Part shown: positions 61,642 to 64,000 of the stretch, one piece after another
Layout of the letters: each line of letters begins with the position of its first letter
Position numbering within the stretch: position 1 is the stretch's first letter
Assembly (NCBI RefSeq): GCF_000620165.1
Contig: NZ_JHVN01000017.1
Span: 1-64,000 of the forward strand
DNA from: Anoxybacillus tepidamans PS2
Lineage (GTDB): Bacteria > Bacillota > Bacilli > Bacillales > Anoxybacillaceae
Reading direction: 5' to 3'
Length of the DNA: 64,000 bases
Program-made: the position numbers and the translations under genes
Notes under the pieces: model-generated
Database searches by the model: none
The model's input: only the letters and a program-made list of their open reading frames with translations
Told to the model about the DNA's origin: nothing

Positions 61642-64000
61642 TCATTGGGCAACGAAACTTAACATTTTATTCTCAAGCAATGCCGTTTCCACCGAACTGA
61701 GCAACTTTGTTTTTGTCAACAAATCTTTTATTTTTTGTTTAGCGTTCACATCACCGCCTGCAGCATGGTAATAGGCAAAATACAATTTTACTTCAGGCAA
61801 CGATACATGTAAAAAATCATATTGCACTAATTCAATGAAGGCAGCGTCTTGATTAAAGTAAAAGGCATACCAGAGAAGGCGAATAAGCTGTTCCTTTGTA
61901 AATTGGGTTTCAAAAAACTTCCACTCGTCAAACAATTGTTTCAAAAATTCAAAGACTGCATCCATTAATTCAAACTCAAAATAAACCCGAAGACTTTGCA
62001 ACAATAAATTCGCATCGTTCACTTCGAAAATAATATCTTTTAAATACGAGACATTTTTTTGTAAAAATGTTTTACAATATGCTTCATATTTGCTGCCTAC
62101 TAGCATCCCTATAAGAGAAAATGCTTTCTCCATCATCACATCAACATGGTCCAGGCTTATATCAACATTTAAAAGAATATCGGCCAGCGTTTCTAAAAGC
62201 AAAGCAGTATCTTCTTCTGAGAGTCCTCCTTTATACTTGCTCTTGATGATCTCGCTTTTTATATAATCCATTGCAATTGTCATGTGCGAATAACATTCAG
62301 ACGATGCTAAATCTTTTAATACGGAAAGTGGAATTAATAACCTCTCTTCCTCGTCTCTTGCGTCTATAGATTCAAGAAAATTTTGAACATTACTCACGTC
62401 GGACTGAACTATAAAATGCTCAAACAACGCCTGTTTCTGGAGTTTTGTAATCAAGTCGTTGGTTGTAGAGGTTGTTTCTATTAAATTTGTTGACGCTTTT
62501 AAACGATATGTTTCAAGTTCTCGCTCCAACTGGGCAATTTGTGCTTTTAACGCCTCCACTTCTTGAGCATGGCTAACAAAAAGCTTATTCAACTCATTCT
62601 CAATCGTTGACAGAATGTGCTGCTTGCCGTCTACAGGTTTTGCTTGAATCGTTGTTTTAGACTCTTCCTTTTTTAATTGCTGGCGAATACGACGGGCCTC
62701 TTCTTGATCCACGATATCCAATATCGGCAATGCCAGCATTTGTTTGTAGAGGATAAATACATGATGGAGAGCCCTTGTAATCGCCACGTACAGTAACTTG
62801 CGGTGTGTATCGTCATCTCGATATTTCTCGAGAGAGGCATCCGTTAAAATGACGGCGTCATATTCAATCCCTTTTGTTAAGTAGACAGGAATGATAACAA
62901 GCCCGCCGTTATACGCATCTGTAGCATCTGTCACAAGCTGCAAGCCCGGTAAAACGGCACTAAGCTTTTTATATAGGGCATCCGCCTCTTCCCAGTCCCT
63001 TGTAATCAGGGCAATATTGCGAAAATCGTCGTTTTTCAGCTTTTTAATAATTTTTTCAATTTCCTTCAATTGTTCCATATGAGTCGCAACCGGGCGAATG
63101 CTTGGGGTGGCCCCTTTTCGCCCAATCGGCTCTGACACTTGATAACGCCCATTGGCAAACGGCTCAATTACTTGATTCGCAAGTTGAGCGATTTGAACCG
63201 TTGAACGGTAAATTGTAGACAACTGCAAGTACACGTACTCGTCATCATCCGTAATGTCAAGAGCATCTTTGACGTCTTGCCAATCGCTGATTCCGCGATA
63301 ATCATGAATGCTTTGCCCTAAATCCCCTAAAACCGTGATTCTCTTATTATCGACAACCGAGTTGATCACTGCCAGCTGGTACGGACTATAATCCTGCACT
63401 TCGTCGATTAAAATGTATTGAAACTTTTGGCTTGTAAATTGGGTCGGATCGGTTGCATCTTGCAACCCAATTTTCCCGGTGAGCCATTGTTGTATATGAA
63501 GCAAAGCGGCAAGGTCATCATGCGTGACGAATCCGTTTTCTAGCATGGCTTTATTTGTTTCGGCAAATGATTTTAATTGTTCATTATCTATTTCATTCAT
63601 ATATTTTTTCAATAAAGCATAGTCCGTTACAAACCTACCATACAGTTCAAATACATTCGGCAGTACCCAATGATCGATCAAAGATTGTATCTTTTCATCC
63701 AGTTCTTTTGCCACGTTGCGGGCCACTTTTGTATCGCTTGTATTCCATTGCACTTGTCTTAAAAATCGTGCCGACTCCGACTTAACCGCCTCGAGAATCC
63801 GGTTCTTGGAAACTTCAATGGAACTATGCTGCGTGTATTGTTTGAAAAGCGACTCAAGGCGGCTTTTGTCAAAAGAAAAGTCCCCAAACGACGTTGTAAC
63901 CATCATATCAATATCAGGCAATAGTGATTCTTTTTGCATCTCTAAAAACTCCGAAACAGCTTTTTTATAAGCAAGAGAACCTTTGATTTTGCTGAAAACT
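61642..64000 (-). CDS. HelD-like superfamily-1 helicase, C-terminal part (runs off the window end), with long C-terminal extension
   Basis: The frame is open to the right edge (upstream of the ATG at 63939 it reads FSKIKGSLAYKKAVSEFLE), so the N-terminus with Walker A is outside. HelD-like features inside are YILIDEVQDYSPYQLAVIN (Walker B), VLGDLGQSIHDYRG, YLQLSTIYRSTVQIA, LTKGIEYDAVILTDAS and KLLYVAITRALHHVFIL. In ordinary HelD, an RNA polymerase-recycling ATPase, the protein ends soon after. Here about 350 more residues follow: a coiled coil (EVEALKAQIAQLERELETYR) and a helical, repeat-like region ending in LENKMLSFVAQ. The extra domain is of unknown function. Confidence 0.88.
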   Translation of the reverse strand, partial: VFSKIKGSLAYKKAVSEFLEMQKESLLPDIDMMVTTSFGDFSFDKSRLESLFKQYTQHSSIEVSKNRILEAVKSESARFLRQVQWNTSDTKVARNVAKELDEKIQSLIDHWVLPNVFELYGRFVTDYALLKKYMNEIDNEQLKSFAETNKAMLENGFVTHDDLAALLHIQQWLTGKIGLQDATDPTQFTSQKFQYILIDEVQDYSPYQLAVINSVVDNKRITVLGDLGQSIHDYRGISDWQDVKDALDITDDDEYVYLQLSTIYRSTVQIAQLANQVIEPFANGRYQVSEPIGRKGATPSIRPVATHMEQLKEIEKIIKKLKNDDFRNIALITRDWEEADALYKKLSAVLPGLQLVTDATDAYNGGLVIIPVYLTKGIEYDAVILTDASLEKYRDDDTHRKLLYVAITRALHHVFILYKQMLALPILDIVDQEEARRIRQQLKKEESKTTIQAKPVDGKQHILSTIENELNKLFVSHAQEVEALKAQIAQLERELETYRLKASTNLIETTSTTNDLITKLQKQALFEHFIVQSDVSNVQNFLESIDARDEEERLLIPLSVLKDLASSECYSHMTIAMDYIKSEIIKSKYKGGLSEEDTALLLETLADILLNVDISLDHVDVMMEKAFSLIGMLVGSKYEAYCKTFLQKNVSYLKDIIFEVNDANLLLQSLRVYFEFELMDAVFEFLKQLFDEWKFFETQFTKEQLIRLLWYAFYFNQDAAFIELVQYDFLHVSLPEVKLYFAYYHAAGGDVNAKQKIKDLLTKTKLLSSVETALLENKMLSFVAQ

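Overview
The window looks like a chromosome segment of a thermophilic, spore-forming Bacillaceae, most likely Parageobacillus/Geobacillus or a close Anoxybacillus relative. The evidence is: Bacillus-type AGGAGG ribosome binding sites with many TTG/GTG starts, Firmicute families (DUF3231, YhfH, InhA, YqcI, YerA-type adenine deaminase, RocR-like sigma-54 activator), a CRISPR repeat of the GTTTCAATTCC...GATAAAAAC type common in Geobacillus, and TnpB (IS200/IS605-type) elements. The genus is an inference. No rRNA or tRNA genes were seen.

Layout. 1-6.8 kb: a TnpB gene cut by the window edge, a truncated acetyltransferase, small hypotheticals, a DUF3231 protein, and a psuK-psuG pseudouridine catabolism operon with an HTH fused to the kinase and a strong palindrome at its start. 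7-14.6 kb: an InhA-type secreted protease, an SMR efflux protein and a sulfonate/taurine operon (permease, lipoprotein, ATPase, TauD-like dioxygenase). 14.9-19.8 kb: an SDR, an aldo/keto reductase, an AhpD-like protein and a YerA-type deaminase. 19.9-29.3 kb: an aryl-CoA cluster made of a paaA-D-B-C oxygenase operon, an enoyl-CoA hydratase, a benzoate-CoA-ligase-type enzyme, a thioesterase, a PaaX regulator, an MBL-fold hydrolase and a free-standing PaaD-type zinc ribbon. A complete TnpB element sits inside the cluster. 29.7-37.7 kb: an SRAP protein, a three-gene ABC exporter, a glycosyltransferase, a PAP2 phosphatase, and a TetR/membrane-protein divergent pair with a perfect operator.

37.8-43.6 kb is an accessory region. 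It holds decayed genes (a possible carbonic anhydrase fragment, a Doc toxin with a nonsense codon, a frameshifted ComB), an orphan four-repeat CRISPR array, two nucleotidyltransferase/HEPN pairs (MntA-HepT and HI0073/HI0074-like) and two short genes, one of them yhfH. 44-54.5 kb: a YqcI protein, an alkaline phosphatase behind a four-repeat PhoP-box-like array, an APC permease, and a sigma-54 regulon for guanidino/amino-acid catabolism (aminotransferase plus Na+ symporter on one strand, regulator plus ureohydrolase on the other) with two near-consensus -24/-12 promoters. 54.6-64 kb: three large superfamily-1 helicase genes in the same orientation (NERD-helicase, helicase with a Vsr-like nuclease end, HelD-like helicase with an unusual C-terminal extension), which resemble a defence or nucleic-acid-processing island.

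A theme across the window is a dispersed 55-75 bp hairpin element related to IS200/IS605 ends. It lies at or in the ends of several genes, ends the TauD gene exactly at its stop codon, and supplies the same C-terminal tail to two unrelated reading frames.
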